Below, piece by piece: positions 18,946-27,461 of a stretch of 64,000 nt of DNA. A model generated the notes under the pieces. It ran no database searches. It was not told where the DNA came from and saw only the letters and a list, made by a program, of their open reading frames with translations. The translations under genes were made by a program, and so were the position numbers. The DNA is from Alteriqipengyuania bathyomarina_B (GTDB lineage: Bacteria; Pseudomonadota; Alphaproteobacteria; Sphingomonadales; Sphingomonadaceae), in the NCBI RefSeq assembly GCF_038594605.1, contig NZ_JBCFZM010000001.1:496001-560000 (forward strand), read 5' to 3'. Position 1 is the stretch's first letter. Each line of letters begins with the position of its first letter.

Positions 18946-19709
18946 GGCGAAACCGTTAGCCCATCATAGCCGACAATCACATTCTTCGGAACTTCGCCGC
19001 ATAAAGTCCTGTAATCCATGCTTTTATCGAGATGCGTCAGAACCATCCTGCCGACACCGCAGCGCTTCGCGAGGTCGAGCGCCATGGCGAGGTTGGCATG
19101 GGTCGGATGCTCTTCACGCCGGAGACAATCGCACACCAACAGGTCGGTGCCCTTGAACAACGCCACCATCTCTGAAGTTATTTCACTAAAATCAGTGGCA
19201 TAGCCTATGGACTTCCCATCGCATCCGAAGCGGAAGCCAGTGCTTTTTGCGGGGCCATGCGGCATGACCGTCCAGTCGACGGTGAAGCCAGCGAACAACC
19301 GAAGCCGGTCGAGCACTTCGAGGTTCACGATCGTCGGATAGCCATGTTCGCCTGCGAAGACATAGCTGAAGCGCGCGCGCAATCTGCGGACGGTTTCCTC
19401 CACGCCATAGCCCGGTAGTGGCCCGCTGCGTCCATATCTCAGCGAGCGCAGATCGTCGATGCCGTGGCAATGATCGGCGTGGTCGTGCGTCCAGAAGACG
19501 CCGTCGATATTGTCGATGCCGCACCGCAGGAACTGATCGCGCAGGTCCGGCGGCGTATCGACCAGCACGCGGCTACCGGCATCGTTCTCGACCACGATCG
19601 CGACCCGCGAACGGCGGTTGCGCGGTTCGGAAGGATCGCACGTACCCCAATCGCCATTTATGCGCGGAACGCCGGTCGACGTACCCGTGCCGAGCAACGT
19701 GACCTTCAC
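18942..19709 (-). CDS. PhnP-like metallo-beta-lactamase-fold phosphodiesterase
   Basis: A 255-residue MBL-fold hydrolase. The N-terminus MKVTLLGTGTSTGVPRI and the metal motif THDHADH (His75, His77, Asp79, His80) are typical of the PhnP/RNase Z-like group, as are DTPPDLRDQ and the late metal ligand in LTHLDKSMDY. PhnP itself cleaves cyclic phosphoribosyl phosphodiesters, but in alphaproteobacteria these genes follow tatD and metG rather than phn genes, so the substrate is open. The start overlaps the tatD stop by ATGA. Confidence 0.9.
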   Translation of the reverse strand: MKVTLLGTGTSTGVPRINGDWGTCDPSEPRNRRSRVAIVVENDAGSRVLVDTPPDLRDQFLRCGIDNIDGVFWTHDHADHCHGIDDLRSLRYGRSGPLPGYGVEETVRRLRARFSYVFAGEHGYPTIVNLEVLDRLRLFAGFTVDWTVMPHGPAKSTGFRFGCDGKSIGYATDFSEITSEMVALFKGTDLLVCDCLRREEHPTHANLAMALDLAKRCGVGRMVLTHLDKSMDYRTLCGEVPKNVIVGYDGLTVSP

Positions 19710-20500
19710 GCCCCTTCCCTTTGGGTCGCTTTCGTCTTGGAGAACAGATCGTGGAAATTGCGGGTGGTCTGCTCGCCCAGTTCGTCGACGCTTGTGCCAC
19801 GCAATTCGGCCACGAATTGTGCGGTATTGGCGACAAAGGCGGGTTCGCAGGTCTTGCCGCGATGCGGCACGGGCGCAAGAAACGGACTGTCGGTTTCGAC
19901 CAGCAGGCGATCCGCTGGGATAACCTTGGCAACCTCCTGCAGATCCCTGGCGTTCTTGAAGGTGACGATCCCCGAAATCGAGATCGACAGGCCTAGTTCG
20001 AGCACGCGGCGACCGAACCCGGCCGAGGCGGTGAAGCAGTGGATCAGCGCGGGGTAAGCCCCCTTCCCCATCTCGTCTTCGAGAATGGCGGCAGTGTCGT
20101 CCTCCGCGTCGCGCGTATGGATGATCAGCGGCAGTCCGGTCTCGCGCGCCACATCGATATGCATGCGGAACAGCGCCTGCTGTACGCTGCGGTCGGACTT
20201 GTCGTAATAATAGTCGAGGCCTGTCTCGCCGATCCCGACCACCTTGGGGTGACGCGTCGCCTCCAGCAGCGTTTCGCGCGCAAGATCGGCATGATCATCG
20301 GCGTTGTGCGGGTGGATGCCGACGCTCGCCCACACATCGGTTTCGCGCGCGGCAGTGGCGACCACCTGGTCCCACTCGGCCTGCTTGGTCGAGATGTTGA
20401 GGAAGCCCTGCACGCCCGCATCGCGCGCCCGCGCCAGAACGGCGTCCTGATCTTCGACCAGGCCTTCGTATTCGAGATGGCAGTGGCTATCGATCAGCAT
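19706..20500 (-). CDS. tatD: TatD-family metal-dependent DNase
   Basis: A 264-residue TIM-barrel hydrolase with the family metal ligands: DSHCH (His6, His8), GETGLDYYY, LIIHTRDA, LIHCFTA and VETDSPFLAP. TatD/YcfH proteins are 3'-5' DNases implicated in DNA repair. ATG 20500 overlaps the metG stop by one base (TGATG); a longer frame exists upstream inside metG but starts with unrelated sequence. metG-tatD-MBL order is conserved in many alphaproteobacteria. Confidence 0.95.
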   Translation of the reverse strand: MLIDSHCHLEYEGLVEDQDAVLARARDAGVQGFLNISTKQAEWDQVVATAARETDVWASVGIHPHNADDHADLARETLLEATRHPKVVGIGETGLDYYYDKSDRSVQQALFRMHIDVARETGLPLIIHTRDAEDDTAAILEDEMGKGAYPALIHCFTASAGFGRRVLELGLSISISGIVTFKNARDLQEVAKVIPADRLLVETDSPFLAPVPHRGKTCEPAFVANTAQFVAELRGTSVDELGEQTTRNFHDLFSKTKATQREGA

Positions 20501-22074
20501 CAGCGGGCCTCCCCATCTTCCGCAGGCGCCTCCGGCAATTCCAGCCTCGGGAACAGCGGATCGGGCTTGGGCACGCGATATCCGGTCTTGATCAGCGCGC
20601 CGTACCAGCCTTCGTCGGCCAGATCGGCGTGGGTGCGCGCGTCTTCGGCAATTCCTAGCATGGTGAGCAGCTGGCCCGCCTTCTCCGGAATGACAGGCTG
20701 GATCGCGATGGCGAGGTCGCGAAGCGCGATGAACAGCGTTTGCAACACGGTGCGCATGCGATCCGGATCGGTCTTCTTGAGCGCCCACGGAGCCTGTTCG
20801 TCGACATACTGGTTGCAGGCGTAAACCGCCTTCATCCACGCATCGATACCGACCGAGAATGCCAGCTTTTCAAACTCTTGTGGCAAATACTTGCGAACGG
20901 CATCCTGCACCGTCTTCAGCAGCGCTTTGTCGTCGCCGTTGGGATCATACGCGCCCAACTCGCCATCGAGATTCTTGGCGATCATCGAGAGCGTACGCTG
21001 CGCCAGATTGCCGAAGCTGTTCGCCAGTTCCGCATTGGCGCGGGTCACGATCGCCTCGGGCGAATAGCTGCCGTCCTGACCGAAAGCGATTTCGCGCATC
21101 AGGAAATAGCGCAGGGCATCGACGCCGAACTGGTCCGCTAGCACAGTCGGATCGGTGACATTGCCGAGCGACTTGCTTTCCTTCTGCCCGCGATTGAGCA
21201 GGAAGCCGTGGCCGAACACCTGCTTGGGCAGCTCCACGCCCGCGCTCATCAGGAAGGCGGGCCAATAGACCGTATGGAAGCGGACGATATCCTTGCCGAT
21301 CAGGTGGAGGTCGGCAGGCCAGTATTTCCAGTCCGCGCCCTCTTCCGGATATCCAAGGCCGCTGATGTAGTTGGTGAGCGCGTCGACCCACACATACATC
21401 ACGTGGTCCTTGTTGCCCGGCACCTGCACGCCCCAGTCGAAGCTGGTGCGGCTGACCGAAAGATCGCGCAAACCGCCTTCGACGAAGCGCATCACCTCGT
21501 TGCGGCGACTGTCGGGCTGGATGAAGTCGGGCTGCGAGGCGTAGAGGTCGAGCAGCTTGTCTTGGTACTTCGACAGGCGGAAGAACCAGCTTTCCTCCTT
21601 GGTCCATTCGACCGGCGTACCCTGCGGGGAGAGCTTCTCCCCCCCTTCCCCTTCGACCAGCTCCTTCTCGTCATAGAAGGCTTCGTCGCGGACCGAGTAC
21701 CAGCCTTCGTAGCGGTCGAGATAGAGGTCGCCGCGCTCTTCCATCTTGCGCCACAGCGCCTGGCTGGCGGTGTGGTGATCGGGCTCGGTCGTGCGGATGA
21801 AGCGGTCGTAGGAGATGTTCAGCAGGTCGAACAGGCGCTGGAAATGCGCGCTCATCTCGTCGGCGAGTTCGCGGGGCGTCTTGCCCTCGTCCTGCGCCTT
21901 GCGCGCCATTTTTAGGCCATGCTCGTCGGTGCCGGTCTGGAAGCGAACATCGCGGCCCTTGAGCCGCTGGAATCGGGCGATGACATCCGCCGCCACAGTC
22001 TCGTAAGCATGGCCGATATGCGGCTTGCCGTTGGGATAGTGGATCGCGGTGGTAATATAGTAAGGATCAGCCAT
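20500..22074 (-). CDS. metG: Methionyl-tRNA synthetase
   Basis: Class I aminoacyl-tRNA synthetase of 524 residues that charges tRNA-Met. The HIGH motif is HIGH at 19-22. The KMSKS loop is KESKS at 298-302, a variant in which Met is replaced. The connective peptide has no cysteines, so this is the zinc-free short form without the C-terminal EMAP-like dimerisation domain. Its start overlaps holB by eight bases and its stop overlaps tatD. Confidence 0.97.
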   Translation of the reverse strand: MADPYYITTAIHYPNGKPHIGHAYETVAADVIARFQRLKGRDVRFQTGTDEHGLKMARKAQDEGKTPRELADEMSAHFQRLFDLLNISYDRFIRTTEPDHHTASQALWRKMEERGDLYLDRYEGWYSVRDEAFYDEKELVEGEGGEKLSPQGTPVEWTKEESWFFRLSKYQDKLLDLYASQPDFIQPDSRRNEVMRFVEGGLRDLSVSRTSFDWGVQVPGNKDHVMYVWVDALTNYISGLGYPEEGADWKYWPADLHLIGKDIVRFHTVYWPAFLMSAGVELPKQVFGHGFLLNRGQKESKSLGNVTDPTVLADQFGVDALRYFLMREIAFGQDGSYSPEAIVTRANAELANSFGNLAQRTLSMIAKNLDGELGAYDPNGDDKALLKTVQDAVRKYLPQEFEKLAFSVGIDAWMKAVYACNQYVDEQAPWALKKTDPDRMRTVLQTLFIALRDLAIAIQPVIPEKAGQLLTMLGIAEDARTHADLADEGWYGALIKTGYRVPKPDPLFPRLELPEAPAEDGEAR

Positions 22075-23026
22075 TGGCGGGGGCTCTATGCGTGGCAGCC
22101 GAGGCGAGCAAGGTGCCGATTTCCATTGCGAGGAAACCGGGGTCGAAATTGTAGCTTTTTGCCTGCCCGGAAATGGTGACGAGCCGCGAATGCGCCTCGA
22201 CCAGCGCAGGGATGTGAACGTGGTCCAGCTGTTCCAGTCTTTGTGCCAGCACCGTGCGCGCCAGATCGAGCGTGGTCGCGAGCCTGTTGCGGTCTGGACG
22301 CGCCCCGATTTCCTCGCCCAGCTTGCCGCGCAGCACGAAGTCGGGGTCGCCCTCCATCACGATACGCCGCATCAACGCTTCTGCGGGCCCGAGCTCCTGC
22401 TCGAGGAACATGAGCCCTGCCCCCGGCGCACCACCGCTGGCCCGCGCGGCAAGCGCGATATCGGCAGCGTCGGCTATGTCGGTCTGGCTGCGCAGAACCT
22501 CCTCGACCTGCGAGGTCGGCAGCGCATTGAAGCGCAGGATGCGCGCGCGCGAGCGAATGGTGGGTAGCAGCAGGCCGGGACGGTGCGTCACCAGCAGGAA
22601 GAACGTACCCTGCGGCGGTTCCTCCAGGCTCTTCAGCAGAGCATTGGCGGCATTGCGCTCCAGATCGTCGGCCGGATTGATGATGATCGCGCGCCGCTCG
22701 CCCAGCGTCGGGCGGGTGTTGAGCCGCGCCTGCATGCTTCGCACCTGCTCGATCGCGATGTTGCGCTTGGTCTCGAAAGCTTCGCCCTTCTCGGCCTTCT
22801 TCGCTTCCTTGTCGTCCTTGGGCAGGTGCGTCAGCAACTGGACGTCGGGATCGTTGTCGGACACCGGGGCGTCCCGGCCCATCGCGACGAGTTCGCGGGC
22901 GGCGGCGAGGGCGAATTCATGCTTGCCCAGCCCCTTGCGCCCGGCAAGAATCCACGCATGATGCATTCGGGGGCTGGCGAGTGCTGCGCGCCATTCGCGC
23001 CATTGGGGCGCGTTCGCCCCGGTCAC
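22067..23026 (-). CDS. holB: DNA polymerase III delta' subunit
   Basis: Clamp-loader subunit of 319 residues. The Walker A-like GRKGLGK is at 29-35; NPADDLERNAANALLKSLEEP and TIRSRAR follow, the latter matching the SRC motif with Cys replaced by Ala. The protein contains no cysteine, so the four-Cys zinc module of E. coli delta' is missing. In its place is a charged KDDKEAKKAEKGEAFETK segment. ATG overlaps the tmk stop by ATGA, linking replication genes to thymidylate synthesis, a pairing common in many bacteria. Confidence 0.93.
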   Translation of the reverse strand: MTGANAPQWREWRAALASPRMHHAWILAGRKGLGKHEFALAAARELVAMGRDAPVSDNDPDVQLLTHLPKDDKEAKKAEKGEAFETKRNIAIEQVRSMQARLNTRPTLGERRAIIINPADDLERNAANALLKSLEEPPQGTFFLLVTHRPGLLLPTIRSRARILRFNALPTSQVEEVLRSQTDIADAADIALAARASGGAPGAGLMFLEQELGPAEALMRRIVMEGDPDFVLRGKLGEEIGARPDRNRLATTLDLARTVLAQRLEQLDHVHIPALVEAHSRLVTISGQAKSYNFDPGFLAMEIGTLLASAATHRAPANG

Positions 23027-23682
23027 GTCTCCACGCCAAGCAAGGGTTCGACCTGGCGCATGACGGCTGCATGCACATCGTCTGCGCTGCCCGAGGCATC
23101 GATCTGCACGATGCTGTCGTCGCCCTGCGCGAGCCCTGCGAAACCGCGCGCCACATCGGCGTGGTACTTCGCATTGCGTCCGCCGATCGCGTCGGCCTCG
23201 TCCCCGTCGCGCATCCGCAGTCTCTCGGCGACATCATCTCCGGGGGCTTCGAGCAGGATGGTCCGACACGGAGCCAGTCCACCGCTGCCAATCCGGTGGA
23301 GCGTGCGAACTTCCTCGTCGCCCAGCCCTCCGGCAAGGCCCTGATAGGCGCGGCTCGACAGGACGAACCGGTCGCACACGACCCATTTGCCTGCCATCAG
23401 CGCAGGCTTGATCGCCTTGGCCACATGGTCCGATCGTGCGGCCGCGAACAGCAGCGCCTCGGCCTGTACGCCCCAACCCGTTCCCGGCGGTTCGAGCAGC
23501 AGCTTGCGGATCATCTCTGCCCCGCTGGTCCCGCCCGGCTCGCGCGTGAGGACAGCCTCGATACCACGCTCTGCCAAGGCAGCCACCAGTCGTTTGGCCT
23601 GGGTGGATTTGCCCACGCCCTCCCCACCTTCCAAGGCGATGAAACGAGCTTTGAGCGAATGGCGTGTCGAGGTTTCGTTCAC
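23023..23682 (-). CDS. tmk: Thymidylate kinase
   Basis: Phosphorylates dTMP to dTDP. The 219-residue protein has the P-loop GGEGVGKST at 19-27, the TREPGGT dTMP-binding segment, and DRFVLSSRAYQG. The order tmk-holB is the standard one. The first codons overlap the carboxypeptidase stop by four bases. Confidence 0.96.
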   Translation of the reverse strand: MNETSTRHSLKARFIALEGGEGVGKSTQAKRLVAALAERGIEAVLTREPGGTSGAEMIRKLLLEPPGTGWGVQAEALLFAAARSDHVAKAIKPALMAGKWVVCDRFVLSSRAYQGLAGGLGDEEVRTLHRIGSGGLAPCRTILLEAPGDDVAERLRMRDGDEADAIGGRNAKYHADVARGFAGLAQGDDSIVQIDASGSADDVHAAVMRQVEPLLGVET

Positions 23683-24857
23683 CGGAAGAGCCCTTTGAAG
23701 CCATTGGCGATCCGGCGGAAAACACCCGCTTCCTCGACATCGCGTGCGGCATAGAGCGGCAGGGTCGAGCGCTCCATACCAGGCACCGCGATCACCAGCG
23801 TGGCAACTGCCTCGCCCTTGGCAATCGGTGCGCGCAGCGGGCCGTCATAGCGCACGGTCAGCGTCGGCTTGGCATTGTCGCCCCGCGGCAAGGCCACGCG
23901 AATATCCTGTGCGGCAACCAGTGCCAGCTCGTCCGTCACCCCGTTCTGAACCTGCGCCACCGCTGCAGCCTGGCCCTTCTTTGCCAGAAGCTGGCTGTCG
24001 AAGGCTTCGAAACCCCATTCGATGAAATCGCGCGAAGCACGGTTGCGTTCGCTCCCGCGATCGGCGCCCGCGACCACCATGACCAGGCGCCGCCCGTCGC
24101 GTTCCGCGGTGCCGAGAAAGCCGTAACCTGCCTGATCGGTATAGCCGGTTTTCAAACCGTCCGCCCCATCGACCCTGCCGGTGATCGGATCGTGATTGTC
24201 CTGCGCGATGCCATAGGCCTTGAGGCCGGATCGTCCGTAATAATAGCCGAACAGTTGCGGATGGCGACGCAGGATCCGCTCCGCCAGACGCGCCAGATCG
24301 CGCGCGGTGGTGAAGGTGCGGCCTTCATCCGGCCAGCCATTCGGCGTGCTGAAGTGACTATCGTGCATACCGATCGCTTGCGCGGTGGCATTCATCCGAT
24401 CGGTCCACTCGGCAACGCTGCCCCCGCCGCCCTCGGCCAGCACGACCGATGCGTCGTTTGCGGAGACGGTGGTAATCCCGATCAGCAGCTCGTTCACCGT
24501 AGGGCGCGCCCGGGCTGGCAGGAACAGGGTGCTCCCCTTCTGGTGCCATTCCTCGAAGGTCTCGTCGCGATAGGGCATGCGCTGGTCGCGGCGCAGTTTT
24601 CCACTGTCCAGCATGTCGAATGCGACCAGCGTGGTCATCACCTTGGTGATCGAAGCAGGGACGAACCGCCGGTCTATGTCACGGGCATACAGCGTCTGGC
24701 CGCTGGAAAGATCGATCAGATACGCGATCGGTGCCTGCTCGGGCGTAGGCGGCGTGGGCCGGGCATAGAGTGTTGTCGGCACCAACAGCGCCAGCGCGGC
24801 CACCATCGAGGCGGGAATACCCGCCCTATGGTGTCGCTTCACCCGTCGTGCCTGCAA
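23679..24857 (-). CDS. D-alanyl-D-alanine carboxypeptidase (DacF/DacC type)
   Basis: Periplasmic penicillin-binding protein that trims the terminal D-Ala of peptidoglycan stem peptides. Active-site motifs are complete: SITK (Ser69-Lys72), SAN (132-134) and KTG (236-238). A signal peptide occupies about residues 11-32 (cleavage after LYA). I set the start at TTG 24857 because AGGAG lies eight bases upstream; GTG at 24893 (longer) and GTG at 24842 (shorter) are possible. The C-terminal PBP5_C-like beta domain is present and the protein ends with an amphipathic FRRIANGFKGLFR membrane anchor. It is followed by tmk with ATGA coupling. Confidence 0.95.
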   Translation of the reverse strand: MQARRVKRHHRAGIPASMVAALALLVPTTLYARPTPPTPEQAPIAYLIDLSSGQTLYARDIDRRFVPASITKVMTTLVAFDMLDSGKLRRDQRMPYRDETFEEWHQKGSTLFLPARARPTVNELLIGITTVSANDASVVLAEGGGGSVAEWTDRMNATAQAIGMHDSHFSTPNGWPDEGRTFTTARDLARLAERILRRHPQLFGYYYGRSGLKAYGIAQDNHDPITGRVDGADGLKTGYTDQAGYGFLGTAERDGRRLVMVVAGADRGSERNRASRDFIEWGFEAFDSQLLAKKGQAAAVAQVQNGVTDELALVAAQDIRVALPRGDNAKPTLTVRYDGPLRAPIAKGEAVATLVIAVPGMERSTLPLYAARDVEEAGVFRRIANGFKGLFR

Positions 24858-24913
24858 TGTCGCTGCTCCTGCTTCGGCCCGTGTGGGGCCCACCGCCCGG
24901 CGATGGCAGGCGG

Positions 24914-26008
24914 CTAATCGCTCGTGTCTATATAGGCATCCCTATAGCCGGAGCTGCGGGCCTTGGCGAGGGCAGCCTCGGCTTCTCCACGGGTGGCGTA
25001 GGGGCCCATCCGGACCCGGAGATACTCGCCCGACCGCACGACGAAGCCGCTCAGATCATCGGCCGCGTCTATCGCATTGTCTCTACCCGAAAAAGAAGCG
25101 ACCTGGATGACGTAACGGCCGGCGCGTGCCGCTGGCCGAGCTGCCTGAGGGGGCGCTGCCCGGGGGGGCGGCTGCCGGGTTGCAGGCATGCGCGCGACTT
25201 CGACCGGAGCGGGCCGACCATTCGCCCCCGTCGGCAACTCGCCGATCGGAGCCAGTGCGTAGGATGGCCGAGTCGGCGGCGCTGCCTCGTAGTCTTCAAA
25301 ACTGTCCGCGACGGCTGTCGAAGGGCCGGGCTCGATCTCCGCGAACGCTTCATCGAATTGCCCGGGCCTGCGTGCCGAGGCGTTGGGCCCCTGCGAAGCG
25401 AGGCTGGCCGAACCTGCAGCCGGAAGCTGCTTGCGCAGCACCGAGATCAGCGTGTCGGGCGTATCGAGGCGGTCGCCTGCCGGTCTGCCGGAGCGCAGCG
25501 CCGCGCGTTCGAACTCGGGCGGATTGACGCGGCGGATCCGGACCGGAGCCCCCTCGCCCACCCCAAGCTCTCGCGCCGCACCTTGCGACAGCCCGACGAT
25601 CCGGCTCGTGGTCATGGGCCCGCGGCGTTCGACGCGGGCAAGGATGGTCCGCCCGCTATCGAGCGAGGTCAGCTCGACATAGCTCGGCAGCGGTAGTGTC
25701 TTGTGCGAGACGGTCACTCCGCGCGCATCGATCATGTCGAGCGTGGCGTAACCGACCGCATCGTAACTCAGCAGATCGGCAGGGACGAAAGTTTGCCCGT
25801 CGACCAGATAAGGCTCGCCCAGCACCTGCGGATAATCGGCCTGAGGGCCGTTTACCGCCGAATTGGGCGTGGGGCGGGCCTGCTCGACCGCGTAATAATC
25901 CGATGCAGGCGCAAGATCGTAATCGCCCGATCCGCCCGCACAGGCGGATAGCGATGCGAGCAGCCCGAAAGCTATCGCAAACTTATGTACCTTACCGGGC
26001 AATCTCAT
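24914..26008 (-). CDS. RlpA-like lipoprotein with SPOR domain, probably non-catalytic
   Basis: A 364-residue lipoprotein: lipobox LSAC (Cys23), a double-psi beta-barrel region at about 80-165, a long Pro/Ala/Arg-rich linker, and a C-terminal SPOR domain (about 296-364, YVIQVASFSGRDNAIDAA) that targets septal denuded glycan. RlpA normally carries VNDRGP, whose Asp is catalytic in the lytic transglycosylase; here it is VERRGP (126-131), with Arg at the Asp position, and the TA(S/N)GE segment is absent. It may act as a septal binding protein rather than an enzyme. The gene overlaps the end of the mltB-type gene by 17 bases. Confidence 0.85.
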   Translation of the reverse strand: MRLPGKVHKFAIAFGLLASLSACAGGSGDYDLAPASDYYAVEQARPTPNSAVNGPQADYPQVLGEPYLVDGQTFVPADLLSYDAVGYATLDMIDARGVTVSHKTLPLPSYVELTSLDSGRTILARVERRGPMTTSRIVGLSQGAARELGVGEGAPVRIRRVNPPEFERAALRSGRPAGDRLDTPDTLISVLRKQLPAAGSASLASQGPNASARRPGQFDEAFAEIEPGPSTAVADSFEDYEAAPPTRPSYALAPIGELPTGANGRPAPVEVARMPATRQPPPRAAPPQAARPAARAGRYVIQVASFSGRDNAIDAADDLSGFVVRSGEYLRVRMGPYATRGEAEAALAKARSSGYRDAYIDTSD

Positions 26009-27017
26009 CGGCTAGCAGCCCCACACTCATCGCGTAGTAATTGGAGCAGTTATATTCGAGGATAACGCGATAATTTGAGGTTAACAGCCAGGCAGGATTT
26101 CCCGGCCCGTCGGGCTGGAACAGGCTGACCAGAGTGTCGGACGGCAGGCTGTTATACGGCGTCACGCCCAGATCGCGCCATTCGGCCACGGTCTTCCACT
26201 GGCTGTGCCGCTCGTGGACGCGCGGGCAGACCGGTGCGACCAGTTCGGTCCGATAGGCATCGACGTTGAAGCCTGAAGGCACGCTTGCCCTCACCCCCCA
26301 AGGGATGCCGGGCCGCCAGCCCGCATCCTGGAAATAGCGGGCAATGGACGCCATCGTATCGGCCTGGTTGGTGAAGATGTTGGCCATCCCATCGCCATCG
26401 CCATCGGTGGCGAGACGCAGATACACGCTCGGCAAAAACTGCGGATTACCGAAGGCTCCGGCCCAGCTGCCCACCAGTCGGTCGCGCGAGTAGCCTTTGT
26501 CGGCCACCTTCAGCAGCGCAATGAACTCGCTTTCGAACAATTCGCGCCGACGCCCTTCCCACGCCAGCGTGGCGAGCGACCGCGAGAGGTCAAAATTCCC
26601 GCGATAGCCGCCGTAATTGGTCTCGTGCCCCCAGATCGCGATGATGATTTCGGCAGGAACGCCATATTGCTGGCGGATCGGACCGTGGAGCCGCGCGGTT
26701 TCGTTGTAGACCGCGCGTCCGCCATTGATCCGAGCCGTGTCGACATGCCGGTCGATGTAGCGTTGTAAGGGCGGATAGCCGGGCGACGAGGACGAACCGG
26801 GCTGGCTCTGATCGAGCTCGATCACGCGCGGGTTGGGCGTGAGACCCTCGGTCATCCGCGCAATCGTCGCCTCGCTCACGCCTTGCGCCCGCGCCTTGGC
26901 GATGACGAGCTGCATATAGGCATCGAACGGTATGTCCTGCGCCGCAGCGGGCGCAGCGGATATCGTTGCAGTGGCGAGGCACGCCGCAAGGGCGATCATT
27001 GGGCGTGAAAATCTCAT
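25992..27017 (-). CDS. Lytic murein transglycosylase (MltB family)
   Basis: Cleaves peptidoglycan glycan strands to 1,6-anhydro-muropeptides. The 341-residue protein has a signal peptide (residues 7-27, AAA cleavage), then the SLT_2/MltB domain with the catalytic glutamate in WGHETNYGG (Glu132), AGAFGNPQFLPSVY, and a DGDGDG metal-like loop. The C-terminal WLLTSNYRVILEYNCSNYYAMSV is typical of the family. ATG 27017 gives a proper signal peptide; a TTG at 27041 would add eight residues. It heads the long minus-strand cell-wall/replication/tRNA run. Confidence 0.93.
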   Translation of the reverse strand: MRFSRPMIALAACLATATISAAPAAAQDIPFDAYMQLVIAKARAQGVSEATIARMTEGLTPNPRVIELDQSQPGSSSSPGYPPLQRYIDRHVDTARINGGRAVYNETARLHGPIRQQYGVPAEIIIAIWGHETNYGGYRGNFDLSRSLATLAWEGRRRELFESEFIALLKVADKGYSRDRLVGSWAGAFGNPQFLPSVYLRLATDGDGDGMANIFTNQADTMASIARYFQDAGWRPGIPWGVRASVPSGFNVDAYRTELVAPVCPRVHERHSQWKTVAEWRDLGVTPYNSLPSDTLVSLFQPDGPGNPAWLLTSNYRVILEYNCSNYYAMSVGLLADEIAR

Positions 27018-27133
27018 GGGTGGGATATCTGTCACAACCAAGGTTGCTCGCCAATGACTTACCGTGGTGAATTGCGCTAAGCGTGCCTGTGCGTGACAAT
27101 TGCGGGTCGAAGCGTTAGCCGGCTTCGCGGCAA

Positions 27134-27223
27134 GGACAGGTGGCCGAGTGGTTTAAGGCAGCGGTCTTGGAGTCGAAGGCGCAGCCGTAGACGTCACCGA
27201 AGGTGACAATACCGCCGTTCGGC
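27134..27223 (+). pseudogene. Degenerate tRNA-Ser copy (intact 5' half only)
   Basis: The first 36 bases, from the acceptor 5' strand through the D arm to the start of the anticodon loop, are identical to the functional tRNA-Ser 110 bp downstream. The 3' half has diverged: it cannot form the anticodon 3' stem, T arm or acceptor pairing and has no CCA. Similarity also extends into the upstream flank (GTGACAAT and GCGYTAGCCG at the same offset), so this looks like one unit of a 110-bp tandem duplication in which this copy has decayed. Confidence 0.7.
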
Positions 27224-27243
27224 GCTAGCCGACTGTGCTCGAA

Positions 27244-27333
27244 GGACAGGTGGCCGAGTGGTTTAAGGCAGCGGTCTTGAAAACCGCCGTGGGTTTACGC
27301 TCACCGTGGGTTCGAATCCCACCCTGTCCGCCA
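27244..27333 (+). tRNA. tRNA-Ser (anticodon TGA)
   Basis: A 90-base class II tRNA that folds fully: acceptor GGACAGG/CCTGTCC, D stem GCC/GGC, anticodon stem GCGGT/ACCGC with loop CTTGAAA (anticodon TGA, reads UCA/UCG), a long variable arm, T stem GTGGG/CCCAC around TTCGAAT, discriminator G and encoded CCA (27331-27333). Confidence 0.98.
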
Positions 27334-27396
27334 GCATCCCGAACAGCGTTGAAAACCTGTGCCCCGGTCGCCCCCGAGCTTTGGCCCGAAACGAAT

Positions 27397-27434
27397 GCGG
27401 GGCCGCAGCTCGCCTTGACGAACAGCGGCCCCGC
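27397..27434 (-). terminator. Strong hairpin downstream of the TonB-dependent receptor
   Basis: A perfect 10-bp inverted repeat GCGGGGCCGC (27397-27406) / GCGGCCCCGC (27425-27434) with an 18-base loop lies just past the receptor stop codon. On the minus strand it is followed by ATTCGTTTC, a weak U tract, so intrinsic termination is likely but not certain. It also separates the tRNA from the receptor operon. Confidence 0.6.
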
Positions 27435-27461
27435 AACGGGTCCTGCGACCCTGATCGGCTC

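Noticed and set aside
27134..27170. tRNA-Ser 5' repeat as an integrative element attachment site
   Set aside because: Only 110 bp separate the repeats, no integrase or foreign genes lie between, and the shared part is the 5' half with flanking promoter sequence, which fits local duplication better.
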